DNA of 64,000 nt from Leptospira koniambonensis (GTDB lineage: Bacteria; Spirochaetota; Leptospiria; Leptospirales; Leptospiraceae), in assembly GCF_004769555.1 (NCBI RefSeq), contig NZ_RQFY01000001.1, forward strand, positions 310,001-374,000, read 5' to 3'. Below are positions 37,285 to 49,872 of the stretch, in pieces; the stretch's first letter is position 1; each line of letters opens with the position of its first letter. A program made the position numbers and the translations under genes. Under the pieces are notes generated by a model. It was given only the letters and a program-made list of their open reading frames with translations. It ran no database searches and was not told the origin of the DNA.

Positions 37285-37825
37285 AAGAATCCAATTGGTA
37301 AAAATAACCACTATCCTTTTCGAAACGATGTCTTCCTATATCATTACATCTTAGATTATCACAAAGTCTTACTCTGTATTCGTTAGCTTCTATATATGCA
37401 GAACTATTCTTTCCGAATACTTTAGTCCCAACGATCATCTCCATACCTTGAGGTAAGTTAGAAACTACCAATGCGGAGTCCTTATTCATTGTTTTTTGAT
37501 CGAATGCATTATCTATCGTATATTCTTGGTATGGCTTTGGCCCAATCACCCAAAGCACAGGAAATAAGAAACAAATCGCTCCGATCAATGCTCCATTTTT
37601 GATTTCTGTAGCCAAACGAACGTTTCTTAAGTATTTGCGATCTTTTCTAAATTCTAAATAATAATTTTCAAATATACCATCAGACATCACCACTTCCAAG
37701 GGAGTCTTTCCAAGCCTTTGACTTTGGTTATATACATCCAATCCAGGAGGATCAGTAATAATCTTAACAGTAGTCGTGCATTGCAATAAATACAAGCTAA
37801 GACATATAAGTAGAATCTTTCTCAT
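37271..37825 (-). CDS. PEGA-like lipoprotein
   Basis: Lipoprotein of 184 residues. Signal with lipobox YLLQC (Cys16), then VKIITDPPGLDVYNQSQRLG leading to KTPLEV, the pattern of a PEGA domain. A hydrophobic segment lies at about 79-95 (GALIGAICFLFPVLWVIG), and a second beta-rich domain follows (ALVVSNLPQGMEMIVGTKVFG). PEGA lipoproteins are surface or envelope proteins of unknown role. The 3' end overlaps the plus-strand YidD-like gene by 14 bp. Confidence 0.72.
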   Translation of the reverse strand: MRKILLICLSLYLLQCTTTVKIITDPPGLDVYNQSQRLGKTPLEVVMSDGIFENYYLEFRKDRKYLRNVRLATEIKNGALIGAICFLFPVLWVIGPKPYQEYTIDNAFDQKTMNKDSALVVSNLPQGMEMIVGTKVFGKNSSAYIEANEYRVRLCDNLRCNDIGRHRFEKDSGYFYQLDSSSRQ

Positions 37826-37954
37826 CGGTAATCCAATATAAATGATAAGTTAGGTATTTTCCGACAGGCGAAGAGGTCAATTTCGTTTTTAATAAAACAT
37901 AGAAATCACTCTATCCCAAAAGAGTTATGCGAAACCATCTCTATTTCTTTAGGG

Positions 37955-38854
37955 TTAGATGGATGTTACTCCCCCTTGTAGAATTCCACCTTGGTAAATA
38001 TACAAAATCCGCCCTTCTAACTCTCTGTTTTCCATCATATATTCAATAATTCTAATGGATTTCGCCGCATAAATCGGCTCCAAATAAATTCCAAATCGTT
38101 TTTGATATTCTTTAGATATTTCCAGCCAGTGGTTTCCTTTTTTACCGTAAGAAAAATTTCCTTCTAATTTTTCTTTTGGATCGATCAGGTTTTCCCAAGG
38201 TAAATCTAAATTTGGAAGTCGAAGTGACGACAGATTAGATTCCATCCAAGGCCCAAACTTCTCCTTTTGGATTCCAAGACAAATTCCGGTGATGGGAAGT
38301 TTTCCCCATAAAATTCCAGAGATCCAAGTAAGTCCTGAGCCAATGTCTAAAACAATTCGATCATACTGAGCCGGATCTATTTCTTCCCAGAGCGAAAGGA
38401 GCCCTTCCAAGGCAGAAGATGCGAATAGATATTCAGGGATCAGGAATTCGTTGGGAGGGAGAGATTTTGTAGTAACTTCGACAGTTTTCCCCCATTCCTT
38501 CCTCGTAGGATATAATTCCAGGTCTGAAAACCGTTTCGTTATGATAGAAGCAGGAGTAATTAGCTTTGGATCTCTGGAATATCCCAGGATTTTTGTAGGC
38601 ACTCCTACAAATTTAAAAAACAAACTCCCAGCCAGAATTGCATTAGAATGCAAATTCCCTTGTAAAATGACCTTTTGGATTTCTCCGGCTTGGAGTTTCG
38701 ATTCTAAACTATTATAAATTCCGATTAGCTTTCGGATCTTGGTTCCTTGGGAAAAGAAGATACGATCTTCTCTTTTTATAAATAGCTCAGAAGAATGTAT
38801 TTTGAGAACGGAATCTACTCCAGTTCTGCGGGGACGCAAAACGGAGTCTTTCAA
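37955..38854 (-). CDS. PLP-dependent ACC deaminase/D-cysteine desulfhydrase-like protein
   Basis: Fold type II PLP enzyme family, 299 residues. PLP-binding Lys region LFIKREDRIFFSQGTKIRKL (compare GGNKxRKL in DcyD), QGNLHSNAILAGS matching the substrate-Ser/Asn loop, and C-terminal YIYQGGILQG in place of HTGG. The usual GNK is GTK here. It may deaminate or desulphurate a small amino acid; the exact substrate is unknown. It lies 3 bp after lepA, so probably cotranscribed. Confidence 0.7.
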   Translation of the reverse strand: MKDSVLRPRRTGVDSVLKIHSSELFIKREDRIFFSQGTKIRKLIGIYNSLESKLQAGEIQKVILQGNLHSNAILAGSLFFKFVGVPTKILGYSRDPKLITPASIITKRFSDLELYPTRKEWGKTVEVTTKSLPPNEFLIPEYLFASSALEGLLSLWEEIDPAQYDRIVLDIGSGLTWISGILWGKLPITGICLGIQKEKFGPWMESNLSSLRLPNLDLPWENLIDPKEKLEGNFSYGKKGNHWLEISKEYQKRFGIYLEPIYAAKSIRIIEYMMENRELEGRILYIYQGGILQGGVTSI

Positions 38855-38857
38855 AAA

Positions 38858-40663
38858 TTAGTCCCCGGTTTTTAAGACTGCAAGGAAGGCTTCTTGAGGA
38901 ATTTCTACGTTTCCGATCTGTTTCATCCTCTTCTTTCCTTCTTTCTGCTTCTCTAAAAGTTTTTTCTTACGGGTGATATCTCCACCATAACATTTAGCAG
39001 TTACGTTTTTACGAAGAGCAGAAATACTTTCTCTGGCGAGGATTTTTCCTCCAACCGCAGCTTGGATCGGGATCATAAATTGGTGGCGAGGAATGATCTC
39101 TTTTAATTTTTCGATGATCTCTCTACCACGGGATTCTGCTTTGGAACTATGGACGATCATAGAAAGCGCATCCACAGATTCTCCATTTACCAGAATGTCC
39201 ATTTTAACAAGTCTCGAAGCTTTATATCCGCAAGGCTCATAATCTAAGGAAGCATAACCTCTGGTTAGAGATTTTAGTTTATCATAAAATTCGAAAATTA
39301 ACTCAGCAAGAGGGATCTCATAGGTCAACTGTACCTTATCCTGAGAAAGATAAACTGTGTCCAACTGAACCCCCCTTTTATCAATCGCTAAGGACATGAT
39401 ATTTCCTACATATTCATTCGGAGTAATGATAGAAGCCTTTACATATGGTTCTTCTGTAGCTTCTATAAAAACCGGATCAGGAAATTTAGAAGGGTTATCT
39501 ATATCGAATACTTCTCCGTTTTTCATTCGGATTGTATATTTTACGGAAGGTGCAGTGGTGATCAGATCAAGATTAAATTCTCTTTCTAATCTCTCTTGTA
39601 CGATCTCCATGTGGAGAAGTCCCAGATATCCAACACGAAATCCGAATCCTAATGCGGCAGAACTTTCTTTTTCATAAACGAGTGCCGCATCGTTCAGTTT
39701 CATCTTCTCGATCGCATCTACGAGTTCTTCGAATTGTTCTCCCATAATTGGAAACAATCCCGCAAACACCATAGGTTTTGCATCTTTATAACCTGGAACC
39801 GCTTCTGTACTTGGATTAGAATATAAAGTTACTGTATCTCCAGTTCTTGCATCAGAAACTTTTTTGATACCTGCGATGATATATCCTACTTCTCCTGCTG
39901 TAAGAGAATCTGTAGGTGTTAAACCAATTCCCTTGATACCAACTTCGTTGACTGTAAAATCCTTTTGGCTACTCATCAAAAGGATACGGTCCCCTTTTTT
40001 AACGGACCCATCGAATACTCTGATCTTGATCACAACTCCCATATAAGGATCGAAATAAGAATCATAGATAAGTGCTTTAAGAGGACCTTTTGGATTTCCC
40101 TTCGGAGGAGGAATTTGTCTAGTGATTTCCTCTAAGACTGCTTGTACGTTCAGACCAGTTTTAGCGGAAATCGCCACCGCATTCTCCGCATCCAAACCCA
40201 AACTGTCTTCGATTTGAAGTTTGGTCTTCTCCACATCCGCTGCAGGAAGATCCACTTTATTCATAACTGGAATGATTGCTAAATCCTGCTCCATAGCAAG
40301 ATAAAGGTTCGCAAGAGTTTGGGCTTCCACTCCTTGGCTAGCATCTACTATAAGAAGCACACCTTCGCATGCTTTTAAGGATCTGGATACTTCGTAAGTA
40401 AAATCCACATGGCCAGGAGTATCGATCAAGTTCATCGTATAAATATTACCGTCCGCTGCGGTATAATTGAAAGTGGCGTTGTTCGCCTTAATCGTGATCC
40501 CTCTCTCCCTTTCTATATCCATGGAGTCCAGGATCTGGTCTTTTTTTGTCCGATCATCAGTGATCCTGCCTATTTCCAAAAGTCTGTCAGCTAAAGTGGA
40601 CTTACCATGGTCAATATGGGCTATAATTGAGAAATTGCGGATGAATTGTTGGCGATCGGACAT
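38858..40663 (-). CDS. lepA: Elongation factor 4 (LepA), translational GTPase
   Basis: LepA, 601 residues from [20 protein letters not shown]. An ATG-less extension four codons upstream is ignored. G1 [10 protein letters not shown]2 region GITIKA, G3 DTPGHVDF, G4 NKVDLP, G5 SAKTG. Domain-specific LepA C-terminus with [21 protein letters not shown] and [19 protein letters not shown]. This GTPase acts on stalled or mis-translocated ribosomes. First gene of a pair with the PLP enzyme. Confidence 0.96.
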   Translation of the reverse strand: MSDRQQFIRNFSIIAHIDHGKSTLADRLLEIGRITDDRTKKDQILDSMDIERERGITIKANNATFNYTAADGNIYTMNLIDTPGHVDFTYEVSRSLKACEGVLLIVDASQGVEAQTLANLYLAMEQDLAIIPVMNKVDLPAADVEKTKLQIEDSLGLDAENAVAISAKTGLNVQAVLEEITRQIPPPKGNPKGPLKALIYDSYFDPYMGVVIKIRVFDGSVKKGDRILLMSSQKDFTVNEVGIKGIGLTPTDSLTAGEVGYIIAGIKKVSDARTGDTVTLYSNPSTEAVPGYKDAKPMVFAGLFPIMGEQFEELVDAIEKMKLNDAALVYEKESSAALGFGFRVGYLGLLHMEIVQERLEREFNLDLITTAPSVKYTIRMKNGEVFDIDNPSKFPDPVFIEATEEPYVKASIITPNEYVGNIMSLAIDKRGVQLDTVYLSQDKVQLTYEIPLAELIFEFYDKLKSLTRGYASLDYEPCGYKASRLVKMDILVNGESVDALSMIVHSSKAESRGREIIEKLKEIIPRHQFMIPIQAAVGGKILARESISALRKNVTAKCYGGDITRKKKLLEKQKEGKKRMKQIGNVEIPQEAFLAVLKTGD

Positions 40664-40767
40664 TGCTAAAAACAAAGTCCAGCGAGACGGACCCCCTGAA
40701 AAGCCTTTTACTGGGGGAAATTTGTCCCCGGCCTGATTCAGAACCGAGGAGACTAATTGAAAAGGAA

Positions 40768-41148
40768 CTAGTTTACATTTCCGTATATATTATTGTCAGG
40801 CTGAAGGTTCGAACATTGCCCGAATAGAACGCCAATTGTGGGAGCAAGCCCCAAAGCACCAAATAATTTGATCTCATCTACACATGCATCCACATCTTCC
40901 TTAGCGTAATATTCCCCTGGTTTAATCCCTGCCAGAATTGGTGGAAGATAGATATTGTTCACAAAAGTAGAGCCTGAAAAATCTCCAGTTGCGATTGCGT
41001 ATAATTGAGCCGCGACAGTGGCAGCTTCTTGGATTTTATCCTTTACCTCGCTACTTTTATAACGATTCGTTAATCCAGTAGTGTTTAAAGCTACGCAGTT
41101 TACTGCGATCGTCAGGATAAATAAGAGCGGTAATATTCCGATCCTCAT
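40768..41148 (-). CDS. Putative small lipoprotein (TRL-like)
   Basis: Protein of 126 residues. Signal [18 protein letters not shown] with a relaxed spirochaetal lipobox (Cys18), then [20 protein letters not shown], a [20 protein letters not shown] segment and a Gly-rich C-terminus ([19 protein letters not shown]). It resembles the TRL-like family in pattern, but the resemblance is weak. Monocistronic. Function unknown. Confidence 0.62.
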   Translation of the reverse strand: MRIGILPLLFILTIAVNCVALNTTGLTNRYKSSEVKDKIQEAATVAAQLYAIATGDFSGSTFVNNIYLPPILAGIKPGEYYAKEDVDACVDEIKLFGALGLAPTIGVLFGQCSNLQPDNNIYGNVN

Positions 41149-41250
41149 TGAAAACCTCTTTTGAGAAAATTTGGATTCCTTTTTGATTTTTTAAAACGAA
41201 ACCGTTTCTATTACAAGTAGTTTTAGGTTTTCGAAATCATTTGCCAGAAA

Positions 41251-42243
41251 TTAATTTCCGAACCGAATCCCATATTTTTCTAACTCTTCTGGATTACAGG
41301 AAAATTGAGCAATATCTATCTGTTTGTGATGATCAAAAAGAAAGGTTGTCATCTTTCCGAAAAATTTCCCTTCATATTTTTCTTCTACAAAACGTAACCA
41401 AGAAATGATATCTATCAATTCATGACAGATGAATTCGTAATTATAATCTGATCTTGGATCCTTAAATTTGTTCCGAATATTATAAATTTTATCTTCATCT
41501 AAAAGTAATACGTTTTCCAAAGTGAAAGGATAATCTTTTAATCCTCCGGCTAGTCCGATTTGGTAAAAACTTTCTGCGTCTTTTTTGTTACGGAACGCGG
41601 TGGTTCTTGCGTCCCCGAAATAAGAAAAATTTTCACGAGTCAGTTCGGTCACAATCCTGGATTTTCCGACTGTGGTCCCAGGATATTCCACTTGGTGGTC
41701 TATCAAAAGGCCTTTTGAATCCTGGATCGCAGGTTCCAATATACAATAACCCTTCTCCCAAACCAAAGCAAATGGAGAAGATACTGTGATCCTTTTTCTT
41801 TCCCCTAACCTTCTCCAATTTCCTTTAGCTTGGTCCATATAGACCCGATCACAATAATCGAATGTAGGAAAACTTGATTCAGTCAGAGTAAAATCAGCAT
41901 ATACCCCGAAAGCCAACATCCAAGCGAGAGGATGTTCGATTACTTTCACTTCTCCTAATTGTATATTATGATTTCCTTTAATACATTTCTGACTATCAAG
42001 ATCGTATCTGATCCCATTCCAGCTAAAATCAGATTTTCCATTCTGAGAAGGACTTACTTTAATAATTGTATCTTTATTTTCGAAGGTAGCCTTACCATGT
42101 ATTTGGAATTCATTTTGGATCGTATAAGAATAATCCGGATCTATATCCACCTTCTCCACAAACTCAGGAGGAAGAGTTAAAATTTCCGGATTTCGATCCG
42201 AGACTAGGTTTTTAATTTCTGAAATTTGGGTAAGTACCTTCAT
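41251..42243 (-). CDS. LpxC-like deacetylase paralogue
   Basis: Protein of 330 residues resembling UDP-3-O-acyl-GlcNAc deacetylase (LpxC) but diverged. Two-domain layout with key residues apparently kept: Glu103-His104 in VIEHPLAWMLAFG (LpxC EH-L-x-A-L), Thr in FSYFGDARTTAF (compare ARTFGF), GLAGGLKDYPFTLENVLLLD (compare GL-x-KGGSLDNAIV), zinc ligands His274 and Asp278 in CHELIDIISW (compare HKILDAIGD), and a later His-rich DHHKQI. It may deacetylate a different lipid A precursor or sugar. A housekeeping lpxC is expected elsewhere. It lies 6 bp after an integral membrane protein gene. Confidence 0.65.
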   Translation of the reverse strand: MKVLTQISEIKNLVSDRNPEILTLPPEFVEKVDIDPDYSYTIQNEFQIHGKATFENKDTIIKVSPSQNGKSDFSWNGIRYDLDSQKCIKGNHNIQLGEVKVIEHPLAWMLAFGVYADFTLTESSFPTFDYCDRVYMDQAKGNWRRLGERKRITVSSPFALVWEKGYCILEPAIQDSKGLLIDHQVEYPGTTVGKSRIVTELTRENFSYFGDARTTAFRNKKDAESFYQIGLAGGLKDYPFTLENVLLLDEDKIYNIRNKFKDPRSDYNYEFICHELIDIISWLRFVEEKYEGKFFGKMTTFLFDHHKQIDIAQFSCNPEELEKYGIRFGN

Positions 42244-42249
42244 TCTTTC

Positions 42250-44358
<2,109 letters not shown>

Positions 44359-44364
44359 ACTTCT

Positions 44365-44829
44365 ATGGGCATGAATTTGGCGAACAAACTGTTTATACTT
44401 TTGCTCTTCCTTTCCGGAATGTTTTACTTCACGGTACTAGGAGAGTCAGGTTTGGTCGTACGATCTACCCTAGAAACCAGTCTTTCCAGCCTTCGTTTGG
44501 ATGTGGAAAGACTGGAGTATGAGAATAGACAATTAGAAGAAAGGCAAAAACTTCTACGCGATGATAAAGTTGCGTTGGAAAAAGAAGCTAGAAAGTATTA
44601 TCTTCTCTCCGAAAACGCACAAATTATCAAATTTAGGGAGCCAGAACCAAAAGCGGAGAATCGTCCGGTCCTTGCCTCCCGTCTAATTGCTTTAAGAGCG
44701 GACCGTGATATGCCGGTCCCTCCGATCCAGTTGCTTCGCTTTTTTTACGTTTCCTTTGTAGCTTTCGTATTTATTGGAGTTTTCAGGAAATTACGGAGGA
44801 AGAAACTGGAAGAACGAACCGCTGCTTAA
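44365..44829 (+). CDS. FtsB/DivIC-like septum formation protein
   Basis: Protein of 154 residues with an N-terminal membrane helix ([18 protein letters not shown]), a coiled coil ([20 protein letters not shown], extending to [12 protein letters not shown]) and the FtsB-typical motif [18 protein letters not shown]. Unlike E. coli FtsB it has a second hydrophobic segment near the C-terminus ([18 protein letters not shown]) and a basic tail. Position directly after eno is the common context for ftsB. It is expected to join the FtsL/FtsQ divisome complex. Confidence 0.78.
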   Translation: MGMNLANKLFILLLFLSGMFYFTVLGESGLVVRSTLETSLSSLRLDVERLEYENRQLEERQKLLRDDKVALEKEARKYYLLSENAQIIKFREPEPKAENRPVLASRLIALRADRDMPVPPIQLLRFFYVSFVAFVFIGVFRKLRRKKLEERTAA

Positions 44830-44839
44830 GGGAGCCAGA

Positions 44840-45442
44840 ATGTCTGAGACAGAAAAAATATCCGAAGTAATCGAAGAATTAGCCGGTAGCAAAATTTCCA
44901 AAAAGTTCATCGACCATAGAAAAATTTTTTTATGGGGTGCGGTTACTGATGAATCCGCAAAAGACATCGTAGGCAAACTACTCTATCTGGAAATGGCGGA
45001 TCCAGGAAAAGAAATTACATTCTATATCAATAGCCCAGGTGGAGTTGTTACTTCCGGACTTACTATCTTCGACACAATGAAGATGATTACTTCTCCAGTT
45101 CATACAGTTTGTATGGGACTTGCTGCTTCCATGGGATCTGTTCTTTTAGCTGCCGGTGTAAAAGGAAAAAGATCTATTTGGCCTAATGGTAAGGTTATGA
45201 TCCACCAACCAAGCATCGGTGGACAAATCGTAGCTCCAGCAACGGACCTACAGATCCATGCAGAAGAGATCCTAAAAACTAGAGCAAGATTGAATCAAAT
45301 ACTTGCAGAAGCTTGTGGTCATCCTGTTGAAAAATTAGAAGAAGATACAGACAGAGACTATTATATGGACGCAGAAGAAGCGATCAAGTACGGGATCGTA
45401 GATACTCTTGCGACTAAAATCGAATTCCCTAAACAAAATTAA
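44840..45442 (+). CDS. clpP: ATP-dependent Clp protease proteolytic subunit
   Basis: ClpP, 200 residues from the ATG at 44840 with Shine-Dalgarno GGGAGCC. Catalytic Ser97 in [11 protein letters not shown], His122 in [10 protein letters not shown], Asp in EDTDRDYYM. The processing motif [15 protein letters not shown] is intact. It forms the degradation chamber with ClpX or ClpA. Leptospira have more than one clpP; this copy is with eno and ftsB. Confidence 0.95.
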   Translation: MSETEKISEVIEELAGSKISKKFIDHRKIFLWGAVTDESAKDIVGKLLYLEMADPGKEITFYINSPGGVVTSGLTIFDTMKMITSPVHTVCMGLAASMGSVLLAAGVKGKRSIWPNGKVMIHQPSIGGQIVAPATDLQIHAEEILKTRARLNQILAEACGHPVEKLEEDTDRDYYMDAEEAIKYGIVDTLATKIEFPKQN

Positions 45443-45452
45443 GGTACTAATT

Positions 45453-45809
45453 TTGTCTGGTCCCTCTTCCTTAGAAGAAACCGTTCGCTCCTTTCTGGAA
45501 ACAATCCCGGAAGGAGCTCCTTCTTCAGATAAAGAAATGCCTTCCCTATTTTTAGAATTCTCTGAGTTATTATTCGAGAATCCAGAACATACTTCTGAAA
45601 AAATTTTAATCTCCGATCTGGGAGGTTTCGAGCTGGATGAGTTCTTAAATTTTTATTTGGAAGATATGTTTCCGGATGATTCAAAGATCAGAGAGAAGGG
45701 AAAAGTTTTCTTAAAAAAATTCAGAAAGTTCTTAGATAAAAAATTCCCTTTAAAAAAGGAACAAGAAGAAGAGTGGAAAGAGTTTTTTAAAGAAAACGAG
45801 ATCCGTTGA
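45453..45809 (+). CDS. Hypothetical protein between clpP and a hydrolase gene
   Basis: Small acidic/basic protein, 118 residues if started at the TTG at 45453, which has AAGG eight bases upstream. An in-frame extension to 45408 overlaps clpP. It has two helical halves: GGFELDEFLNFYLEDMFPDD and a Lys-rich KFRKFLDKKFPLKKEQEEEW. No domain recognised. Close packing with its neighbours (3 bp to the next gene) supports it being real. Confidence 0.6.
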   Translation: MSGPSSLEETVRSFLETIPEGAPSSDKEMPSLFLEFSELLFENPEHTSEKILISDLGGFELDEFLNFYLEDMFPDDSKIREKGKVFLKKFRKFLDKKFPLKKEQEEEWKEFFKENEIR

Positions 45810-45812
45810 TCT

Positions 45813-46814
45813 ATGGAAACTTCTCATTTTCGACCTAAAAGATTCGTTTCAGGCAAACACGCTCAAACTATTTATAATACTCTTTTTCCTCCTGAAAATT
45901 CACTTAGGACTTCTTATTATTGCGAAGACATTCTTCTTACAGTAAGCGGAGAATCTGGTGATAAACTTTGGTTAGAACATAACCCTCCTGTTTCTTCTTA
46001 TCGTAAGAGCGCTATTCCATCCAATGGATCTTATATACTCATGATCCATGGAATGGAAGGTGATTCAGAAAGTTCTTATCTAATATCTCTCGCTACTTCT
46101 GCTTTAGAAAGAGGATATGGAGTCATCCGTATGAATCTACGAAATTGTGGAAGAGGAAGAGGATTCGCTCGTAAATCGTATTACGCAGGCCAGTCTGAAG
46201 ATCTACAAGATGTTATAGATTATATCCATGAATATCTTAACAAAAAGATCTTCGTTTCAGGATTTTCTCTCTCAGCAAATTTGGTCCTAAAATTTTTTGG
46301 AGAATCCAGAAACCATAAGTCACTCGGATTTTCAGCTGTTTCCCCTCCTCTGGATCTTGCCAAAAATTGTGATTTTATAGATTCACTTTCAGGAAGATTT
46401 TATAGAAATCATTTTATCAGTAGTTTTAAGAAGAAGATCAAAGAAGGCATTTTAGACCTAACTCCTTTACAGTTAGAAAATTCCAAAAAAGTAAAAACAT
46501 TTTTCGACTTCGATGATATGATCACCGCTCCTTCTTTCGGATATCCGAGTGCAATGGAATATTATAAAAAGAACTCTTGTATCAATTATATACAATCCAT
46601 CACATCTCCAGGAATTCTAATCCATGCAGAAGATGATCCTGTGGTCCCTTTATTCGAGTGGAATTCGATCAATTGGTCCAAACTTCCGAACCTAAAAACT
46701 ATTTTGACCAAACAAGGAGGCCATGTTGGATTTGTGACTGATTCCAAACCTGACCTTCCGGATGGTCGCTGGCTTACTAAAATTCTGCTGGATTATTTCG
46801 ATTCAAAATTATAA
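45813..46814 (+). CDS. YheT/ABHD-type alpha/beta hydrolase
   Basis: Protein of 333 residues of the YheT (ABHD1/3) group. It has [41 protein letters not shown], nucleophile Ser in [17 protein letters not shown] (usual GFSLGGN reads GFSLSAN), acidic residue in HAEDDPVVP and His in KQGGHVGFV. The family includes esterases acting on lipid or acyl substrates. It follows the small gene at 45453 by 3 bp. Confidence 0.82.
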   Translation: METSHFRPKRFVSGKHAQTIYNTLFPPENSLRTSYYCEDILLTVSGESGDKLWLEHNPPVSSYRKSAIPSNGSYILMIHGMEGDSESSYLISLATSALERGYGVIRMNLRNCGRGRGFARKSYYAGQSEDLQDVIDYIHEYLNKKIFVSGFSLSANLVLKFFGESRNHKSLGFSAVSPPLDLAKNCDFIDSLSGRFYRNHFISSFKKKIKEGILDLTPLQLENSKKVKTFFDFDDMITAPSFGYPSAMEYYKKNSCINYIQSITSPGILIHAEDDPVVPLFEWNSINWSKLPNLKTILTKQGGHVGFVTDSKPDLPDGRWLTKILLDYFDSKL

Positions 46815-46841
46815 TCTGCTGACTGAAACTAGCCTATACAA

Positions 46842-47387
46842 GTGAATTCTAAACAAATATCTTCCAAACCCAAAAAACCTCTTCCAGCTTCTTTCTTTAT
46901 AGTGGTTTCCTATGAAAATGAAGAGGCCTATTATCGTTTGAAAGAAAAAGCAGAAGACACATTCTCTCAGGCCTTATACGAATCTAAACCACTTCCTAAA
47001 TGGACCCATCAATTTGAGAATTTTTTAGATTCTCCTATCGGAAGATTTACTCGTATCCTTTCTTTAAAGCGTAGGATTTCCAGAGAAGAACTTCCTAGCC
47101 TCCAAAAAGAATGTATTAAATTCCAAACTTCTCTGCGAAAATCAGATGAATCTATTAGAATATTGCCTGGTTATTTGACTCCTTATAATTTGGTTTTAGC
47201 TTCTTTGGAAGAAGATCTACATAGGATCTATATGTTCCATGGAGTATTCGCTGAGATCATCTATACTTACCAGGGGCAAAAATGGATCCCTCAAAGTTCT
47301 TCTTCTGAATTTTTTAAACATCCTGAAGTTCTATACTTTTTTACTAATTTACGAGAATCTTATGTTAGCTCTTTGGAAAAACGTTAA
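46842..47387 (+). CDS. DUF4416 family protein
   Basis: Protein of 181 residues starting with GTG at 46842. The DUF4416 signature is visible: RILPGYLTPYNLVLASLEED, then HRIYMFHGVFAEIIYTYQG and FFTNLRESYVSSL. Function unknown in the family. It lies in the plus-strand run after the YheT-like gene and overlaps the following lipoprotein gene by 26 bp. Confidence 0.78.
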   Translation: MNSKQISSKPKKPLPASFFIVVSYENEEAYYRLKEKAEDTFSQALYESKPLPKWTHQFENFLDSPIGRFTRILSLKRRISREELPSLQKECIKFQTSLRKSDESIRILPGYLTPYNLVLASLEEDLHRIYMFHGVFAEIIYTYQGQKWIPQSSSSEFFKHPEVLYFFTNLRESYVSSLEKR

Positions 47388-47934
47388 ACTAATATCTTTA
47401 TCCCTAATTGTATTCGCTGCCTGCGAACCTACTGTTCTTTCCGTTAGTAATGTGGAACTTTGTGACTATTTTACAAGAGATGGAGTATGCAGAGAACCTT
47501 CTCCATTGAATAAAAAATACTCAGTGGATATCCCGAATATAAAAAAGCCAAACACATGGGAAGAATTAGGGAATTATTTGTATTTCCATGCTCGTGAAAC
47601 TCCAGGTTTTGTCCTCAGAATGAATCGTAAAATGAGTCCTGAAGAAAGAAAACAGATCCAAGAAACTTATTTTGCAATGTATGAATTTGCAGGTGTAAAA
47701 GGTAAAATGGAAGGTTTTGAAATTGGAGAAGATTGGATCGGTTCTTTTAATTACCTAGGCTCTATGGTAAAGGAAAAACAAAAAAAGGAAAATCGTTTAG
47801 GCCAATACCCTTACGAGACTTCTATCTTTCCGACAGATTTAGAATTTACCTGGTCTGCGAAGGGAATTAAAGGTAGCACTAAGACAAAAATTGATTTTGT
47901 TTACCATGTTCTTCCCGCAGAAAAAACTCCTTAA
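47362..47934 (+). CDS. Putative lipoprotein
   Basis: Lipoprotein of 190 residues from the ATG at 47362 (MLALWKNVKLISLSLIVFAAC, lipobox Cys21). A longer in-frame start lies inside the DUF4416 gene and would hide the signal. The mature part has LCDYFTRDGVCREPSPLN with two Cys and an OmpA- or immunoglobulin-like beta end (DLEFTWSAKGIKGSTKTKID). No family recognised; likely outer-membrane lipoprotein. Confidence 0.7.
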   Translation: MLALWKNVKLISLSLIVFAACEPTVLSVSNVELCDYFTRDGVCREPSPLNKKYSVDIPNIKKPNTWEELGNYLYFHARETPGFVLRMNRKMSPEERKQIQETYFAMYEFAGVKGKMEGFEIGEDWIGSFNYLGSMVKEKQKKENRLGQYPYETSIFPTDLEFTWSAKGIKGSTKTKIDFVYHVLPAEKTP

Positions 47935-47963
47935 AGTTTTTCCGGAAGGATATTTCAGTTTTT

Positions 47964-48716
47964 TTAATATGTTTCGAAAATCTGGGCCGGATTTAGGAAA
48001 ATCTGGCCTATACTTAAATCTAAAGTAAAATACGCAAATACTCCCAGGACAACAGCAGAAACAACTGGTATCAAAAGATTATCATCTACGATCCCATTCC
48101 AATACGTCCCACTGTAAAGCTCAGTTACGGCAGCTGCAATCACTGCCGGCAAAACTAAAATTATATTCTGCCAAAATTCTCCGGAAGAAAATTGGTAGAT
48201 CCCAAATTCTCTAGTGCCGGACTGAACCACATAAATAAACCAAAGTCCTACAATTGTAGAAGATAGAATGAATGCTAAGATCCCTTCTTTGGATTTTCCA
48301 TTTGAAAATCTATTCTTTCCAAAATGAGTTCCAACCCAAGCAGCCATTGGATCTCCGATCACTAAGAATAATAAGGAAAGAATTGCGATATCAGGAGGAA
48401 AGAAAAACACAACTAACGTGATAGAAAGAAAATAAGGGAAGGTTCCGTTTATCCTGGACTTCTCTTCTTCTTTTAATAAAGGACCTGCGAACTTTACAAA
48501 TACTGTTTGAACAATTGGAATATGGAATCTTGCCCATTCGAGTAAAACCAAAAGTCCAAGACATAGGATCAGTAAAACTGTGATGATTGCTCGGGTTGCA
48601 TACACTAACAAAAATTGTCCGTGAAATACATCGAAATAATAGAAGGCAGGAATGATCAGACCAAGTAAATGCCAGGCCTTTCTAAAATAATTAAAAGAAG
48701 TTTTTTCAGATTTCAT
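47964..48716 (-). CDS. Dolichol kinase/CTP-dependent diacylglycerol kinase-like membrane protein
   Basis: Polytopic membrane protein of 250 residues. Family motifs: FRKAWHLLGLI at the N-terminus, LLFLVIGDPMAAWVGTHFGK with KSKEGILAF (nucleotide-binding loop), and the C-terminal ELYSGTYWNGIVDDNLLIP. These match the SEC59/DGK1 (phosphatidate cytidylyltransferase-like) family, which phosphorylates a lipid alcohol using CTP. The substrate in spirochaetes is unknown; a polyprenol or diacylglycerol is likely. It follows the STAS gene by 37 bp. Confidence 0.75.
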   Translation of the reverse strand: MKSEKTSFNYFRKAWHLLGLIIPAFYYFDVFHGQFLLVYATRAIITVLLILCLGLLVLLEWARFHIPIVQTVFVKFAGPLLKEEEKSRINGTFPYFLSITLVVFFFPPDIAILSLLFLVIGDPMAAWVGTHFGKNRFSNGKSKEGILAFILSSTIVGLWFIYVVQSGTREFGIYQFSSGEFWQNIILVLPAVIAAAVTELYSGTYWNGIVDDNLLIPVVSAVVLGVFAYFTLDLSIGQIFLNPAQIFETY

Positions 48717-48753
48717 TTTCTATTTCCGAGATTCCATCTTAGATCTGAGAATA

Positions 48754-49104
48754 TCAACGTTTAGATGCCATCTTTAAGGCGGCCTCTTCGTCGTTTGCGA
48801 TTAGGAAAAATCCACTCAAGCCTGCCATTTTAAAAACATTGATCACGGCTTTGGAGATATTTACAAGGACGAGTTTGTTCTTACTGGAAAAACTGGATTG
48901 GCTTACTTCCTTTAAGGCCTGGACCCCAGTAGAGGATACCAAATGTACGTCTTCCATATCCATGATGACCGGTCCCTGGCGAACTGCCAAGGAAAGCACA
49001 TCCTTAAATTTTTTCTCCGTAAAGGAGTTGATAGAACCCTGCAATTTCAGAACTTGAACGCTGTCTATCTTTTCCGTTGAGATGATAATCTCGTTCAGGA
49101 TCAT
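48754..49104 (-). CDS. STAS-domain anti-sigma factor antagonist
   Basis: Single STAS domain of 116 residues from the ATG at 49104..49102. A TTG 18 bp upstream is possible. VQVLKLQGSINSFTEKKF, then VIMDMEDVHLVSSTGVQALK with the regulatory Ser in VSSTG, and LVLVNISKAVINVFKMAGL. It probably binds an anti-sigma/serine kinase encoded elsewhere in a partner-switching pathway. Confidence 0.85.
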   Translation of the reverse strand: MILNEIIISTEKIDSVQVLKLQGSINSFTEKKFKDVLSLAVRQGPVIMDMEDVHLVSSTGVQALKEVSQSSFSSKNKLVLVNISKAVINVFKMAGLSGFFLIANDEEAALKMASKR

Positions 49105-49149
49105 ATCGGTTCGATTCGTCAAGATACCGTAATTTCATAATAGATACAA

Positions 49150-49854
49150 ATGGTTTTTCTATTCTTCACCTCAGCTTATCTGTTTTTCAAAACCTATGGA
49201 TTTCCATTCTCCGGTTCCTTGGTGCTTTGTCTTACGATCGCATTTTCCCAGTTCCATTCTTCTAAAACACTTAGACCCAATCTAAGTTTTTTACTTTTTC
49301 CTGCCTCTATATGTGCACTTTCCTTCTGGGATGGAACATCTGCCGAATTCATTTTGGATCTGGTCTCTTTGAGTCTTGCAGGATTGATCTCTTCTGGGGG
49401 GTTTTCTTTTTTAGGAAGTCGTTCCCCAGCATTTAAGGAGACTTTAGGGATCTTAATATTAGCAGGCTCATGTATCCTTTCCTTTTCCAGAAGGGAACTT
49501 TCTCCTTTTTTAATACCTGCACTTTCCTTATTTCTAATTTTATCCATTCCGAAACAGGTTCGTATTATTATTTTAGGACTTTGTGTTTTACTTTCAGGAA
49601 TTTGGATCTTATATCAGCCGGCTCCTCTTGGTTTAGAACCATCCTTATTCAAATCAGTATTGTTATTTTTAGGAATGATCTGGGTCATCTGGAAAGGAAA
49701 GAAGGACCTTCTTAGCAGTCTCTTATTTTCTACCTTCTTCCTTCTTATATGCCTATCCAAACCGGGAGAAGAGTTGATGATCCTCACTTGCGGACTCTTT
49801 TTTTCCTACTTGCAAGAAGCAGCATGGGGCCTAGACTCAGGAACTGAAGTTTAA
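49150..49854 (+). CDS. Integral membrane protein, unknown function
   Basis: Protein of 234 residues, very hydrophobic, with about eight predicted helices (VFLFFTSAYLFFK, LSFLLFPASICALSF, IILGLCVLLSGIWIL, LLFSTFFLLICLS and others). No motif recognised. It is divergent from the STAS gene with a 45-bp spacer and precedes a small coiled-coil gene. Confidence 0.65.
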   Translation: MVFLFFTSAYLFFKTYGFPFSGSLVLCLTIAFSQFHSSKTLRPNLSFLLFPASICALSFWDGTSAEFILDLVSLSLAGLISSGGFSFLGSRSPAFKETLGILILAGSCILSFSRRELSPFLIPALSLFLILSIPKQVRIIILGLCVLLSGIWILYQPAPLGLEPSLFKSVLLFLGMIWVIWKGKKDLLSSLLFSTFFLLICLSKPGEELMILTCGLFFSYLQEAAWGLDSGTEV

Positions 49855-49872
49855 AGTTCCAGGTCTTATTCC